A DNA stretch of 64,000 nucleotides from Choristoneura fumiferana (GCF_025370935.1 NC_133491.1:13211456-13275455), one strand, 5' to 3'. Counted from the stretch's first letter, positions 22,776 through 33,828 are shown. Notes: generated from the sequence alone by a model not told the origin. Numbers and translations are program-made.

Positions 22776-23365
22776 AAATAACTCATCATTTATTGTGTTT
22801 TCTTAAATACCTACAATGGAACGACGCGATTTATTTGAAAGCCCATATTATTTACTTTTTGTACATCCGTATGTGTAGTAAATTTACAAAATTTTAGTGA
22901 GTCGAAATTTCAATGCCTACCTATATATTTTTCGTTTCCTTTTCATTATCATTTTCGGCCGAAGAACAATTTTAGTTCGGATACTATTTCTTTACTATGG
23001 AATCCTAACAACAAACAAAAGACATGGACTAGACTATCCACAAAGCGCACTGGACAATAGTGCCAGCGACAAATTCAAGTTCTTTATAGTCGAGCTTTCT
23101 TACATACATCCTATTTGTTTCTTCCCCGAATACGGGAAGCTCGCAATAAGCCCGCTGAAAAGAATATTATTTACGAGCGGTACTACGGGGGTAATATTTA
23201 GTAGAAACAGACTATTTTCTGGTTTCTTATTCTCTGAACATATTATACTGTAGGCATTTCTTAGTGTGCATCTATTGATCGTTAAAACTTGTTATATTTA
23301 TCCAACCTAAATTAGGTAAATCAGAATTTGCCAGTGTACAAAAATAAATGAGTATTTATGATACT
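22776..23365. other. Intergenic, one unsupported open frame
   Basis: Contains a 118-codon plus-strand frame (22897-23253). Its translation (start MSRNFNAYLYIFRFLF) shows no domain and no exon signals, and I do not call it a gene. No repeats recognised. Confidence 0.45.
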
Positions 23366-23500
23366 TATTTTAAATTGACACCTTCATGCGTTCTTTAAAA
23401 ATCTGACACAGGCAGATGGTCAACAAAGTGACCCTGTAAAGTTTCCTTTTTATCCGACTACAGCGATGCAAGAAGAGAGTTGTTGCCTTTTTAGGTACGA
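23366..23500. repeat. Dispersed repeat fragment (CAACAAAGTGA family)
   Basis: AAATTGACACCTTCATGCG, GTCAACAAAGTGACCCTG and TTTCCTTTTTATCCGACT match in order the second copy at 55460-55575. It is probably linked to the GGTTCCGTA family, whose members carry similar heads. Non-coding. Confidence 0.5.
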
Positions 23501-23799
23501 ATCTCGAAATTCATTAATAACTGAGCAGTTCTTGATTAGGTACGAATTATGCAGGAACGTCTATATAGTAGTCACGGGGTCATCCCAGCTACAAGTTTAA
23601 CCCTTGTTCCCCAAAGATAAACCGCAATGGTAGAGGACACGTTACTTATGATCCTGGTTGCTTCGCCGACTGCAGTTGCGGCACGCTCGCTTCGTTCGCT
23701 TAGCTCGCGCATTGTAATCATAATTGTATTTAGAAACCCAACTGGATCGTGGCCCACTATGGAACCTAGAAAAAGTCGCAGTAACATAGCATTGCTTAA

Positions 23800-23955
23800 T
23801 CGAAAATACAAACTGAAACATAGATGCACAGAAAAACCAGAAAAAGAGACCAGCGCTGGGAATCGAACCCAGGTCCTCAGCATGCCGTGTTGCGTGCTAT
23901 ACCGCTACACCACCACTGGACAGGAGTACAGACACATATTTCTACTATGCACCAC
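23800..23955 (-). mobile_element. tRNA-derived SINE (family D)
   Basis: On the minus strand: CAGTGGTGGTGTAGCGGTAT (box A-like), then CTGAGGACCTGGGTTCGATT containing box B, CCCAGCGCTGGTCTC, and a body with TTTTTCTGGTTTTTCTGTGC and TTTCAGTTTGTATTTTCG. Other copies lie at 43131-43305, 43975-44165 and 44195-44335. The adjacent 23650-23735 stretch carries GCTCGCTTCGTTCGCTTAGC, which recurs inside 62263-62790. Confidence 0.8.
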
Positions 23956-23999
23956 ATATCTCAGCTTGTTTGTTCAAGAAACTTTCAGCACTCCATAGG

Positions 24000-25120
24000 A
24001 GCTAACCGCTAGCCCGGGCAAGAAATGTCGCTAAATTAAGCAATCAAATTAAGATTGGTTTTTGGAGTATTTTTATATTTTTTTATTTGTCAAGGAAGTT
24101 CATTGTGTCACTTAAACTGTGAGAACGTTCTACGTTCGTTCGTAGGAATCAAATTACTTGACTGTACTCCTCGCTTCGCTCGTTCTCGTACCTAATATTC
24201 AAATTTACCAAATTCTCTTTGAAATAGGAAATATTGGGTCCCATCCAGTGCTAGTTATGTAAGATGGTTATGGTACGGGGAACAAGGTAACTTTAACATT
24301 ACTATTAACGTCTTAACCTCATAAGGCCCGTTCTAATTTTAGACTTACACCAAAGCTAATGTCAACTTCACTAATGGATATTTAGTTTCAAATTGTAATG
24401 ACCAAATTTTGACACGGATTTTAGAAAACCAAAACCATGCTATTCTACTGCACACTTATACACTGTGCACCAAGTAATTTTTCGTACGTGCAGACGTCCC
24501 CATAAATATCCCATGTAAAAGATCGCTAATGGTGTTTGCGATTGTATGTTTGCTTCGATATTAAAGTGTAGCAAAAACATGAGAAAATGACGCCATTGTG
24601 GGCTATGATTTGTGGCATTCTTAGAGATGCCGCAAACGTATCTAAGTGATATGGATTAAATATGGGATTAAAATAGCTATGCAGAATTTAAGAAATGAAA
24701 TAGAAAACACATTGAGGGAATTTACGATTTACTTTGTAAGAAAGATTTTGTTTTAAAATCGCTGTTATAGACAAAAAAAAAATTGAAACAAAAACAACAA
24801 ATTGTGTATCAAAATTACCTAATTTATACCGCTCGCAAACATCCAACAAGTATGCAAATTCTCAAATATTATTAAGATAACCGCCATTACAAAATTCTAT
24901 AAGTTGTCTTCTCGTATACCACATTACATAAACTAAATTTATCTATCAATTAATTGAGCAATCAGCGTACGGAAGCAATCATCGGTGGCAATTACCAGAT
25001 CCATGTAATTAATTTGTCTTGATCTGCTTACGATAATTAGTTTCCTGCAGCGACAATACAATAGTCGCCTAACTAGTTATTATTATAGTTTACTAATTAA
25101 TTATTATTATAATAAACAAA
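24000..25120. other. Intergenic, no recognised feature
   Basis: AT-rich, with one short CTCGCTTCGCTCG motif at about 24170. No exon, RNA or repeat was supported. Confidence 0.5.
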
Positions 25121-25121
25121 C

Positions 25122-25370
25122 AACCACGGTGGCCTACTGGTTTGACCCATGGAATCTCAAACAGAGGACCGTGGGTTCAAACCCAGGCTCTTATAATTGA
25201 TTTTTTGAGCCTTTCGGTTTTTTATCGGTAACATTTCGGTGAGTGTGCGGAGGTTTTACATAACCTGATACCCCCTTCCCCTTTCTGTCACCGAACGACT
25301 AGGCGCGGCAAGCAGTTTCACCCTTATGTTGTAGATATTCCTCCATTACGCACGAAGGGTAAAAAACCAA
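25122..25370 (+). mobile_element. tRNA-derived SINE with a different body
   Basis: The head (ACCACGGTGGCCTACTGGTT, GACCGTGGGTTCAAACCCAG) matches family B, with box A and box B in place. The body instead reads AGCCTTTCGGTTTTTTATCG, GTGAGTGTGCGGAGGTTTTA and GAACGACTAGGCGCGGCAAG. This is a head-sharing, body-swapped SINE. No tRNA function is expected. Confidence 0.7.
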
Positions 25371-25374
25371 TCAT

Positions 25375-26685
25375 AAATACCAACTTTTTGTGTTTAGGAT
25401 ATAACGGTACATATACCTGCCGTACGGTACTTCCACAATCAAATCACTTCATACTCACCAACCGTGTCAAAGCAGGCAATAAGTGCAACTGCACATCACA
25501 CTCCCACAAACCGCAACATTGTGGTCGTGCAGTGCACCCAAAAATTGAATTAACGTTGACATGCCGTTGCACGGATCTAGGGATTTAGAATCGTGATTAA
25601 AACTAGTGGAATGTATAGTAAAAATGCCAGATTTAAGTCTTTGTACACCGCGTTTTTTAAACGCGCCGTCAACGTGCGTTGGCAGCACGTTTTTCTTTCC
25701 ATAGAGCAGTCGTACAACTGGCCTGCGACGCACTTAATATCGCAATGGGCAAAATACCTTTGTTTTCCATGACGCTGTCTCGATAGGTAGTTAGTCCTAA
25801 TTACGTACAGTAAGGTCATACAAATAAAACAGTTTTTACATAATCTGTAAACGTAGGTAGTGGTATACTAAAAATGGCTTTATTTGTATGACGTCAAAGT
25901 TGAAAATTGACTGAAGGCACGCCCATCTGTCAAGTGTTAATTCCAAGTAATCGTACTGTATTATATTTAAATACGAAAGTTTCTGAGACTACGTATTTGC
26001 GTGCAGGCAGCATGATCTGCTTGAATGTGTCTGTGTATGTGTGCTTGTTACAATACTAGAACTTTTGAATAAATAAATAAATAAAAAACTCGTAATTTGC
26101 TTTTGATTATAGATTTTCGTTATTTCACCTTTTCTTCAACACCTATACTTACCTAATTTTTTGTTAATTGCCTATACGGTAGCCGGCAAAATGCCACTCC
26201 GGTTGGAATCACTCCAAATCGACCCTCTACTTTTTTTGGACCTCTGCTCCGGTGCCCGTCACATAAAACCCAATCAGTGGTGCCATGATTTTGCCCATCC
26301 AGCGATGCGATTTTCAGCGATCCGAATGCATCCGGCAGACATTGCCCAGTCCCAATTGAGTTAGAATATGGTTATCAGACAGATATAATTAAGTTGTAAA
26401 ACGACCCTCAGATTAAATTGCAAGCAAACGTTGCTTCTAGTAACTTTATACGCACAATGCCCCGCGCAATAAAGTGCATGCGCTGACCATAAAGTCAGTT
26501 TAACAGGTTCGAAGCCCGGCGTTGACAAATAATAGTGCTCATTTACGACGGATTTTATAACGTATGACTTGGAGATGGATATGCTTTGTAATTTTTTATA
26601 TGCACTTTGTATACTCGTATTTACACCCCCCTACCCCCTCCGTCAATACCAGCCACCACCATTTGATTTATTTATTCAAGGAGAG
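25375..26685. other. Intergenic, no recognised gene
   Basis: Contains a moderately GC-rich stretch (26165-26355) with GCCACTCCGGTTGGAATCAC, and two open frames near 25470-25820. No domain was recognised on either strand. A LINE-like AATAAATAAATAAATAAA tail lies at about 26068-26086. Confidence 0.45.
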
Positions 26686-26689
26686 CAAA

Positions 26690-26965
26690 CAGAAGTAAGC
26701 CCCCCCCTGCGTGGGCGTGGGCGCCAGCATTAGAATGCTGTTCCCCCTCTTCTCTCGTAGACGCTAAAGAAGAAGGGATAATACCAGATGATGGGCAGTA
26801 TTGGCAGCAGGGTCTTCTTGGCAACCTTACTGCGCTCGCCAACCCGCTTGCTAAGCGTAGCGAATATTGTCAACTCCATGTCCCCTTCTCATGATTAACT
26901 GGAGGTCTATAGGCGAGGCGTATTGTCCAACAGTGGACGTCCTACGGCAGATATGATGATGATGA
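26690..26965 (+). mobile_element. RTE-like LINE 3' end
   Basis: Contains GATGGGCAGTATTGGCAGC, CTTACTGCGCTCGCCAACCC, AACTGGAGGTCTATAGGCGA and GTCCAACAGTGGACGTCC, ending in ATGATGATGATGAA. The last block is the reverse complement of the tail that follows the RTE C-terminus at 17343-17522, which fixes the family and strand. 5' truncated. Confidence 0.7.
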
Positions 26966-26999
26966 ACAGTAAATGTATGTATACCTACGTTATTATTTT

Positions 27000-27105
27000 G
27001 ACCCTAGGAAGGACATAGTATAGTTTTATCCCAGAAAGTTGCATAGTTTACGCGGGATAGCGATAAACGATATTTTCCGCCAACGGAGTCGCGGCTAAAA
27101 GCTGG
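27000..27105 (+). mobile_element. Helitron-like 3' end
   Basis: GTTTACGCGGGATAGCGAT, CGGAGTCGCGGC and a terminal TAAAAGCTGG correspond to the Helitron 3' hairpin and terminus (GCCGCGGGCAAAAGCTAGT in intact copies). It abuts the 5' start of the next copy at 27106. Confidence 0.55.
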
Positions 27106-27805
27106 TATTATAAATGTGAAAGTATGTTTGTTTGTTACGCTTTCACGCTTAAAATACTAAACCGATCATGATGAAATTAGGAGTATGGATATAGTTTGAG
27201 ACCCCAAGAAGGCAAATAAGCTATTGTTACACATGCTCGTTACTAGCATGCTAATAAGCATGCTTATGAGCATGCTCATGGACTGTTTACATTTGCTAGC
27301 AATAAGCATGCTAGAAAATGCTCCTAAATAAGCATGCTCAAAACAAACACTCCTATATACATGCCTTTTGATAGCATGCTCTCTGCCAGCTCAAAGTCAG
27401 TGTTGCCACGGCAATTACCGAGTTCTACGGCTTTCAGGCCAAAAAATCTTAAAATATTCGGTCTACGGCTGCAAACCGGCCGTTACGGCTTTTCACAAAT
27501 TCAACGGTAATAAATGAATTAATTTATAACAAATTAACTTTTAGTAACTTTTTTTTCTTGCAACTCTCGTGGCACTACCAATACTAACATGCTCATTAAG
27601 CAAACGCGTTCACTTGCTTATTACCTTTCTCCCCCTTCCACCCCCGCATCAACTAGCTGCTCAAAATAACAGGGCCTGCTATTAGAGAGCATGCCAAAAA
27701 GCATGCACGATAGTAGCATGTCCTGTACACACATGCTAGTAGGAAGCATCTGCTCGGGCGTGATAAACGAATTTTTCGCAGCTGAAGTCACAGGCAAAAG
27801 CTAGT
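27106..27805 (+). mobile_element. Helitron-like composite holding an AGCATGCT cluster
   Basis: Starts with TATTATAAATGTGAAAGTA and ends CTGAAGTCACAGGCAAAAGC followed by TAGT, the two termini of the Lep1-type family. The interior (27230-27745) is unusual: six copies of the palindrome AGCATGCT between 27245 and 27385, plus variants (CATGCT, AGCATGCC, AGCATGCA, AGCATGTC) to 27745. Non-coding, with no Rep/helicase, so any movement would need proteins supplied in trans. Confidence 0.55.
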
Positions 27806-28019
27806 AGCAAATAAAGCATACATTGTAAACCATTGGCCACTTTCCCAATCCGGGAACAAGTTTGGAACTTTTAAACGGTCAATCTGAAAGTTTGAATCTT
27901 CGCAATATCAGTAACATTTCATAAACAACCTCATAAAAGTGTTCAATACTGACCTGCCTCACATAACTCCACTTACGGTAGTCTTTGGGGCTAGCATGGT
28001 TTAAACAAAATAATGTGGA

Positions 28020-28150
28020 TAGTTTTAAATAACACATCACGTCAGAATGAGGCCCAGTGCGGATTAGGAACTTCACACACACCGTTGAATTGCTTCGCAG
28101 GTTATACAGGTTTCCTCATGATGTTTTCCTGTACCGTAAAGCTCGTAAGC
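28020..28150 (-). mobile_element. SINE family B fragment
   Basis: CCCAGTGCGGATTAGGAACT, CACACACCGTTGAATTGCTT and CTCATGATGTTTTCCTGTAC match the body of the full copy at 43579-43888. The tRNA head and (GAT)n tail are missing. Confidence 0.7.
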
Positions 28151-28695
28151 TTGTGATTAGTTTCAAATCTACACATGAAACCAAACGAAATGTTAATAAA
28201 AAATAAGTATTTAAGCATGATTATATAAAAAAAGCATTTATTAAAAGTGGTTTAAATAAATTTAAGAGATTTTTTTCATTATTTCAAGACTTGGAATGAA
28301 ATCAAAGTGTTAAGTACAAAGTTATACTCACCTTTAATTCATTTCGCACAAAACAATGTCCGCAAAAGCTACGTGCTACCTATATTATTTGTCGAAAGTA
28401 ACTCAACACAGAAATAATATTATTTTACGTCAGTATTCTATTATACTATTACAGTCATGCTAGGCCCAAATCAAACTGAATCACGCTGTATTCAGCTTTA
28501 CTGGTGTAATAAAATATAACAAGTTGCCTTGTCGTTAATCCATTGTGTCTCTTTAGTAGGTGCAGACACATTGTAGCTCCAAAAATATGTTATGGAGCCA
28601 ACTTTTTACGTAAAAGGTTTAGTACCACTGTTCAGAATTCATAATTTTATTTCTAGGAAAAATTAGTAGTGTTTTTGAAGTTGTGATTGTTTAGA
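28151..28695. other. Intergenic, no recognised feature
   Basis: AT-rich sequence with no supportable exon or repeat. Confidence 0.5.
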
Positions 28696-28696
28696 G

Positions 28697-28865
28697 TTTT
28701 TAACCCCAGGTGCAAAAAGCAGGGGTGTTATAAGCTTGACACTAATGTCTGTCTCTCTGTCTGTGGCAAGCTTTCAAACAGATTTAATTACCCATTTCGA
28801 TGGGTTTTTTTGTACGTGAAAGAGTTTTCTTGCAGTCGTTCTTGGCATGTTTGAAAAAAATCTAT
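28697..28865 (-). repeat. CTTATAACACCC repeat family, decayed inverted copy
   Basis: GGGGTGTTATAAGCTTGACA, (TGTC)n, CATTTCGATGGGTTTTTTTG and CGTTCTTGGCATGTTTG follow the family order in reverse complement. The copy is diverged and truncated. Confidence 0.6.
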
Positions 28866-28869
28866 TGAA

Positions 28870-29870
28870 CTGTATTTTCACTAATTAATTTTAGTGAGGA
28901 TGCTATCAACAGCGATGCATAAAAATTAAAGTAGCATTACGTACCTACATTTATAAAACAAAAAAATGTGCGCGTAAACTTAACGTTTTTCCAAATTTAT
29001 AAAAAAAAACTATTTTAAGTCATATTTTGTACCCATGTTTGGACCTAGATTTAATATCGCAGGTAATAAAACGAGTATTTCCATTACGCCCTGACAGCTA
29101 CTGTTAAAATAAGCAATTTCCCAGCGACTGGAACTTTTTAATACTTATTGCACTGACAGCAACATTGTTGTTTTGAAATTCAGACATTTTAATATTTCGT
29201 GTTGGCTGTAGTGAACGTATTACGACAGGATGTATCATTAGAAAGAATCAAGCTTATAAAATATATTTACTTACAAAGATGATACTTACCTGTATGTGTT
29301 AAGAAATCCTTTCGTTTATTTTGCAAAAAAACATTTTATTCAAATAAGCAGTCATAAGATAAAACTGCAAGGATTTCGTTATCGTTACGTCTCCAAAGAA
29401 AAAAAGATTTGAGAATCTTAAGTAGAACCAATTGTATACCCAATCTATCGCTATATCAAACTCATAGTTTGAAATCTAGGCGTACACAAATTGATGGTAT
29501 AGCATCACCTTATTCACCACGAACTTCCCAAATTTAGAGCATAGGTGCATCTAAGCAAAAGACCTATAAATTTTTCTTAGACTTAAGTTTCCAACCTCAT
29601 TTAAATCGTATGGCTATTTTGGTGTTTTTATAGTTAAGGCCTTTGGGAACTGACATGTTCATTATCTTTTGATCAAAGTTCCATAATAAATAAAGAAAAA
29701 AAAAAGTTTCCAACGTTTTAAACTTTGGTGATTTTCACTCATAGTTAAAATACCACAAACAGGACTTATATCATGCTGAAACACATGTAATATTTATCTC
29801 TACATTGCGACCACATTACAGTGGCCGTGGTCACGAGTTGTGTTTGTGGCTCGCTCGCCGCTGATCGCAT
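28870..29870. other. Intergenic, no recognised gene
   Basis: AT-rich. A motif ACGTTTTAAACTTTGGTGA followed by TTTTCACTCATA (29725-29750) recurs inverted next to the hairpin element ending at 54438. No exon was recognised. Confidence 0.45.
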
Positions 29871-29873
29871 TTT

Positions 29874-30330
29874 CATACAAAAGTAGTTTCGTTCTAATTT
29901 ACAAACAACACACTGAAACAAAATGAAACTTTACGACTATAATAGGAGCAGCTATTTTGATGCTCATATTAGTTTTCATTAATATTCAATGTAACAAAAT
30001 AAAATCACATTGTTTTTTTAACTTTTGTATGAGCAATGGAAATTCGTTATTGTTTTTTTCCGTTACATTTTATCTTAACCAAACCTAATTATAAACATCG
30101 TAATGGCTGCTCCCATTGTAATTGCAAAGTTGCGTTTTGATCTGTAGTGCTGCTTGTAAAGGCAAAGTCAAAGTCGAAATATCTTTATTCAATTTAGGCT
30201 ATAACAAGCATTTATGAATGTCAAAAAAAATCTACCACCGGTTCGGAAAAACCTCTGTTGAGAGGAATCCGGCAAGAAACTCAACGAGGTATATAGGTAT
30301 TTTAAATTAGAACGAAACTACTTTTGTATG
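29874..30330. mobile_element. Inverted-repeat element, about 457 bp
   Basis: A 28-bp arm at 29874-29901 (begins CATACAAAAGTAGTTTCG) is repeated exactly inverted at 30303-30330. Internal segments also pair weakly (AGGAGCAGC versus GCTGCTCCC). A LINE 3' tail (30160-30300) lies inside, next to the right arm. No transposase. Confidence 0.5.
30160..30300 (-). mobile_element. LINE 3' end (unclassified non-LTR element)
   Basis: The forward strand reads AAAGTCGAAATATCTTTATT, CTATAACAAGCATTTATGAA, CTACCACCGGTTCGGAAAAA and GGCAAGAAACTCAACGAGG. On the minus strand this ends in GAATAAAGATA with A-rich sequence, as expected for a retroelement tail. The block is common in moth and butterfly genomes as I recall it. 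5' truncated. Confidence 0.6.
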
Positions 30331-30774
30331 GGGACGCGAGCGTACGGGGACTCTTAAGGTTTCAATTCGGATAATCGAAATGTAACGTGGTTCTTACGAG
30401 GTTAACCTTGAAGTTAAATATTATTTTGCATAGGTAAGTTTTTTTTACCAACAACTTTTGAAATTACCCGTTTTCCCTCTATCTTCCGGAATACCATCAG
30501 TTATCTATTATCTACTTAATGCGTTCCGCTTTTAATCAAAAAACGATGTTAATATGAGAATGGCGTGGGGCTTTTTATTGCTTCAGTATCTACTATATTC
30601 CTGTTAAATCTTGATTCAAATCTAACCTGAGCCTTTTGCCTTTTGTATAATGATTACTTTTGAACGTATTGAAAATTTTACTTAAAACTTTGTAATACTG
30701 AGTTAGTTGATGTTTCGACACGCCCATGGTTTAACGGAGTAATGCTACGTTGGAACCAATGTTTATTCAACACT

Positions 30775-30960
30775 AGCTTTTACCCAAGGAAAAGCAGAAA
30801 ATTTCTGGAAAAACGCATAGTAGAGGACCGCCAACCATCTAAATGGTGAGGATGGAAGTGTTGTCGCGTAGGTCGGTGGCGAAAGGATGCGGCAGGGATC
30901 AACCCGAACAACTCCTCGGAGCACTCCCCGTTGTACATGCGATAGAGGATGCACTAGACC
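30775..30960 (-). pseudogene. LINE ORF2 C-terminal fragment
   Basis: The minus strand translates as LYRMYNGECSEELFGLIPAA followed by SFRHRPTRQHF, HPHHLDGWRSSTMRFSRNFL. The Y-R-x-Y-x-G-E-C-S-E-E-L-F-x-L-I-P-A-A and H-P-H-H-L-D motifs recur in the C-terminus of a common lepidopteran non-LTR retrotransposon reverse-transcriptase protein (family recalled, not searched). About 60 residues remain, with a frameshift and loss of the final part, so the copy is dead. Confidence 0.75.
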
Positions 30961-31100
30961 TAGTGGGCGCCCTGCCATCACCTACGACTAACCATTTCAC
31001 AGTAAAGGTTATAGTGGCATCACATTAATTAACTAATGATGTAATGACTTTTCCTTTGGAAAGGTTTCATGGTGGCTCATGAAGTCCTTGACTGTACTAT

Positions 31101-31170
31101 ATCATCATCATCATCATCATCTTAGCCGCAGGACGTCCACTATTGGACAAAGGCCTGTCCCATCCGACTG
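31101..31170 (-). mobile_element. RTE-like LINE tail scrap
   Basis: (ATC)n followed by GGACGTCCACTATTGGACAA and AGGCCTGTCCC is the reverse complement of the RTE tail seen at 17343 and 26690. Only the last 60-70 bp remain. Confidence 0.65.
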
Positions 31171-31179
31171 TACTATATA

Positions 31180-31535
31180 TACTATTGACACTATTTTGAT
31201 ACTGCAACGCAGCAGACGCGTTATTGATATATATTTGCAATGAAAAATTTGCCCTAAAGTGGGCTTAAGGAGTGAAATCATCATTTAATTTTGCAATTTG
31301 CGGGCAATCTAATAGATACGGTGGTTTTACTCGTATTATAAAACCCCGACTTATATTACTGGAGATACCTACATTTTGGAAGAGTATTTATTTTGCAGTA
31401 GTTATACTTCGGTTTTTTGCATTAGAAAAAGAGTAAACAATCTAAAGTCTTTTTATTGAAAAACGTTTAAAAAAAACAGTAACTATTACTTATGATACCA
31501 AAAGCATGTAAATGATCATATGTTCTTCTTTCCTT
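31180..31535. other. Intergenic, no recognised feature
   Basis: AT-rich sequence with no exon or repeat I can support. Confidence 0.45.
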
Positions 31536-31537
31536 CA

Positions 31538-31690
31538 GTATTTATTTATTGCAACACCTTTTACAAAAAATTATAAAAAATGGTGCCCTGTTGGGGCGCG
31601 GCAATTTAAAAATTAATAACATTAATTAATTTATACATAACATATTATGCTATTTTAACCTCATGTAATTTTAAGGAAGAGGTTTAAGGA
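31538..31690 (-). mobile_element. Possible LINE 3' tail
   Basis: TATTTATTTATTGCAACACC and GGTGCCCTGTTGGGGCGCGG read, on the minus strand, as a GC patch followed by AATAAATA, a layout typical of non-LTR tails. No protein fragment supports it. Confidence 0.35.
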
Positions 31691-32365
31691 ACACTTATAA
31701 ATTAACTTTATATTGTAAGGTATCTAAATAAACTACTTATACATTTTTCTAGAAATAACATAAACTTAGAACTTATGTGGTATCACAGAATGAATAGATA
31801 ATAGGACAAGTAATACCTAGGGCAATGAGATCATATTCTTGCTTAACATTGTTCCATATTTGCTGCGACTTTTTTATCAAAAGTGTTTTTCAATAAAAAC
31901 ACACGTCAAGATCGCTTTTCTTCTTTCTAATAGTAAAAAAACGAAGTATAAGCTTTAGTGGATCACTTGTGTTGTCCATAATGTATACTACAAACACATC
32001 TAATTATATTAAAACATAAAAGAGTCTCATAAAAGTTAATTTAAATCCGTGTTACAATGGACTATAAAGTGAAGTGTTTGAGCATTATTTTATTTTATTC
32101 GCCGGACGTTCTTTGACCTATTTTATGTCACGAACTGCAACTTTTAACGATTCAGTTCTCACTTTTTTTTTAAAAGCGTGGAGTCGACTATTTGTAACTT
32201 TTTTTAAAATATATTTATTTATGGTTCTGCGAAGCGTTTTGTGATCCTAGATTGGTCGACTGTTTAAAATAAAAATCTATTACATATTACAGTAATTTAA
32301 CGAAGTAGCAATTTTGAAAGATAAAGAGGTTACTCTATAACTATATAAAAAACTAGATTTATTCG
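31691..32365. other. Intergenic, no recognised feature
   Basis: AT-rich sequence without recognisable exons, RNA genes or repeats. Confidence 0.5.
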
Positions 32366-32491
32366 ATTGGTTAAATTTATCTGACGGATAAATGTTATGC
32401 CGTCTCTGTTTCTTTTGTTCGAATAGACGGAGACGGCATCACATTTATCCGTCAGTTAAAATTAATCAATGGGTGGTGAAACAGCCCCTTA
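32366..32491. mobile_element. MITE of the GGGGCTGTTTCACC family
   Basis: The right end reads GGGTGGTGAAACAGCCCCTT. The core carries inverted GACGGATAAATG / CATTTATCCGTC and GCCGTCTC / GAGACGGC arms around TCTTTTGTTCGAATA. The left terminus is eroded. It matches 6278-6418. Confidence 0.75.
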
Positions 32492-32499
32492 AAGTTGAA

Positions 32500-33180
32500 A
32501 GGTCTATACATTTTGACTCTACATTTACCTACACATAAATATGTTTTCCAGGGTCTATATCGTATCGCTGAATGATTGTTGGTCCTCTTAATATAGGTAA
32601 TGTTTGTTCTATTGTCGATTGTCCTAATCGTTACTTATACTGAAACCATCAACTGAAAATTTACACAATAAACCTATCCTAACCCATTATAATTAACTTA
32701 CGCATAATATTTAAATAACAATAATAGCTGTTCCAAACTATGTCCAGTTTCACGTGTTAGGGCAATCGATCATTATGACAAACATTACATTAGGACAAAC
32801 AACGTTAGGCGTTACACTCCCGTTTTCCTTTGTTAATTTTATATGTGTCAATTTTTATATTTTTAACAGCGCATTAAGTAATATGAACTGTAACGCAGTA
32901 AATTTTCATTGTATCATAAATAATAAATAAAAAAAAAAAAAACTATTGTAACGGTCAGTATCGACTCCACTGCACCTGTAGTACCGCTGAGTCACCTGCG
33001 GCGGTGACTCACTCTATACATTCCTGCTAGCTGCTGCGGAACGGCTGATGCAACGGTCAACGACCTCCCAGTAGCAGATATGATCACCATGAAGGGCATA
33101 CTGTACCGTCTTTCCTATAAAGGCACACGGGTCTGGGATAAGGGCCTCCAACCTCACAGGCGGGGGCGAAATTAATTAGT
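32500..33180. other. Intergenic with a GC-rich 3' part
   Basis: 32500-32930 is AT-rich and featureless. A poly-A run at 32927-32942 precedes a GC-rich stretch (32945-33172) with hairpin GTCACCTGCGGCGGTGAC. The stretch can be read as a short frame containing GILYRLSYKGTRVWDKGLQ. This may be an unrecognised retroelement piece; no family assigned. Confidence 0.4.
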
Positions 33181-33184
33181 CTTT

Positions 33185-33383
33185 CTTTTTTTTTATTCGA
33201 CTGGATGGAAAACGAGCAAGTGGGTCTCCTGATGGTAAGAGATCACCACCGCCCATTTCACTGGCTGTCTTACTCTCCACGCCGAAACACAACAGTGCAA
33301 GCACTGCTGCTTCACGGCAGGAGTAGCGAGCAAGATGGTGGTAGCAATCCGGGCCGACCTTGCACAAGGTCCTACCACCTGCA
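33185..33383 (-). mobile_element. SINE-like retroelement A, internally deleted
   Basis: Same ends as 10195-10461 (T-run plus ATTCGACTGGATGG at one end, CTTGCACAAGGTCC at the other). The segment between CACCACCGCCCAT and TTCACTGGCTGTC is missing, about 80 bp shorter than the sister copies. Confidence 0.75.
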
Positions 33384-33417
33384 AACCTGCTTCATTTACC
33401 TAGCCTTGATCCACCGA

Positions 33418-33516
33418 GTTGTTTCCACCAGAGATGTGCTGAGCGAGTATAGGTAAATGAAGCGTTTCTATTGGTTCATTACGAACACATTCCTCGCACC
33501 TCTCTGGTGGTAACGA
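33418..33516. mobile_element. MITE of the CCACCAGAGATGTGC family, uninterrupted
   Basis: It starts TTTCCACCAGAGATGTGCTG and ends CACCTCTCTGGTGG, so the termini are inverted repeats (CCACCAGAG / CTCTGGTGG). The interior reads AAGCGTTTCTATTGGTTCAT. It serves as the intact reference for the nested copy at 14100-14455. Confidence 0.65.
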
Positions 33517-33828
33517 GAATTAGACCATCCTAACAAATAAAACGTATTGTTTTATACTAATAAATCGACAAAAGTTTTATTAATTTCATAAAATTACAAT
33601 TTTTACAATAGACAGTGACTTCGTAAAAAGGTTATCACTTATTTCCATTATACAGTACGTTCAATTTAGAAATTCCATATTTGTAAATAAATGCAAATAA
33701 GTTCTTTTTAAAAAGTCACGCTTCGAAATAGGACGGCGACGGAACCCACAGACTGCATCATGGCTGCTTCCTGTAACAAAAAAGACACAATCTCATTAAG
33801 AAAAAAAAACTTTTCTTATTACTAGCTT

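Noticed and set aside
22897..23253. 118-codon open frame as a gene
   Set aside because: No domain, no splice context, and composition typical of translated AT-rich DNA.
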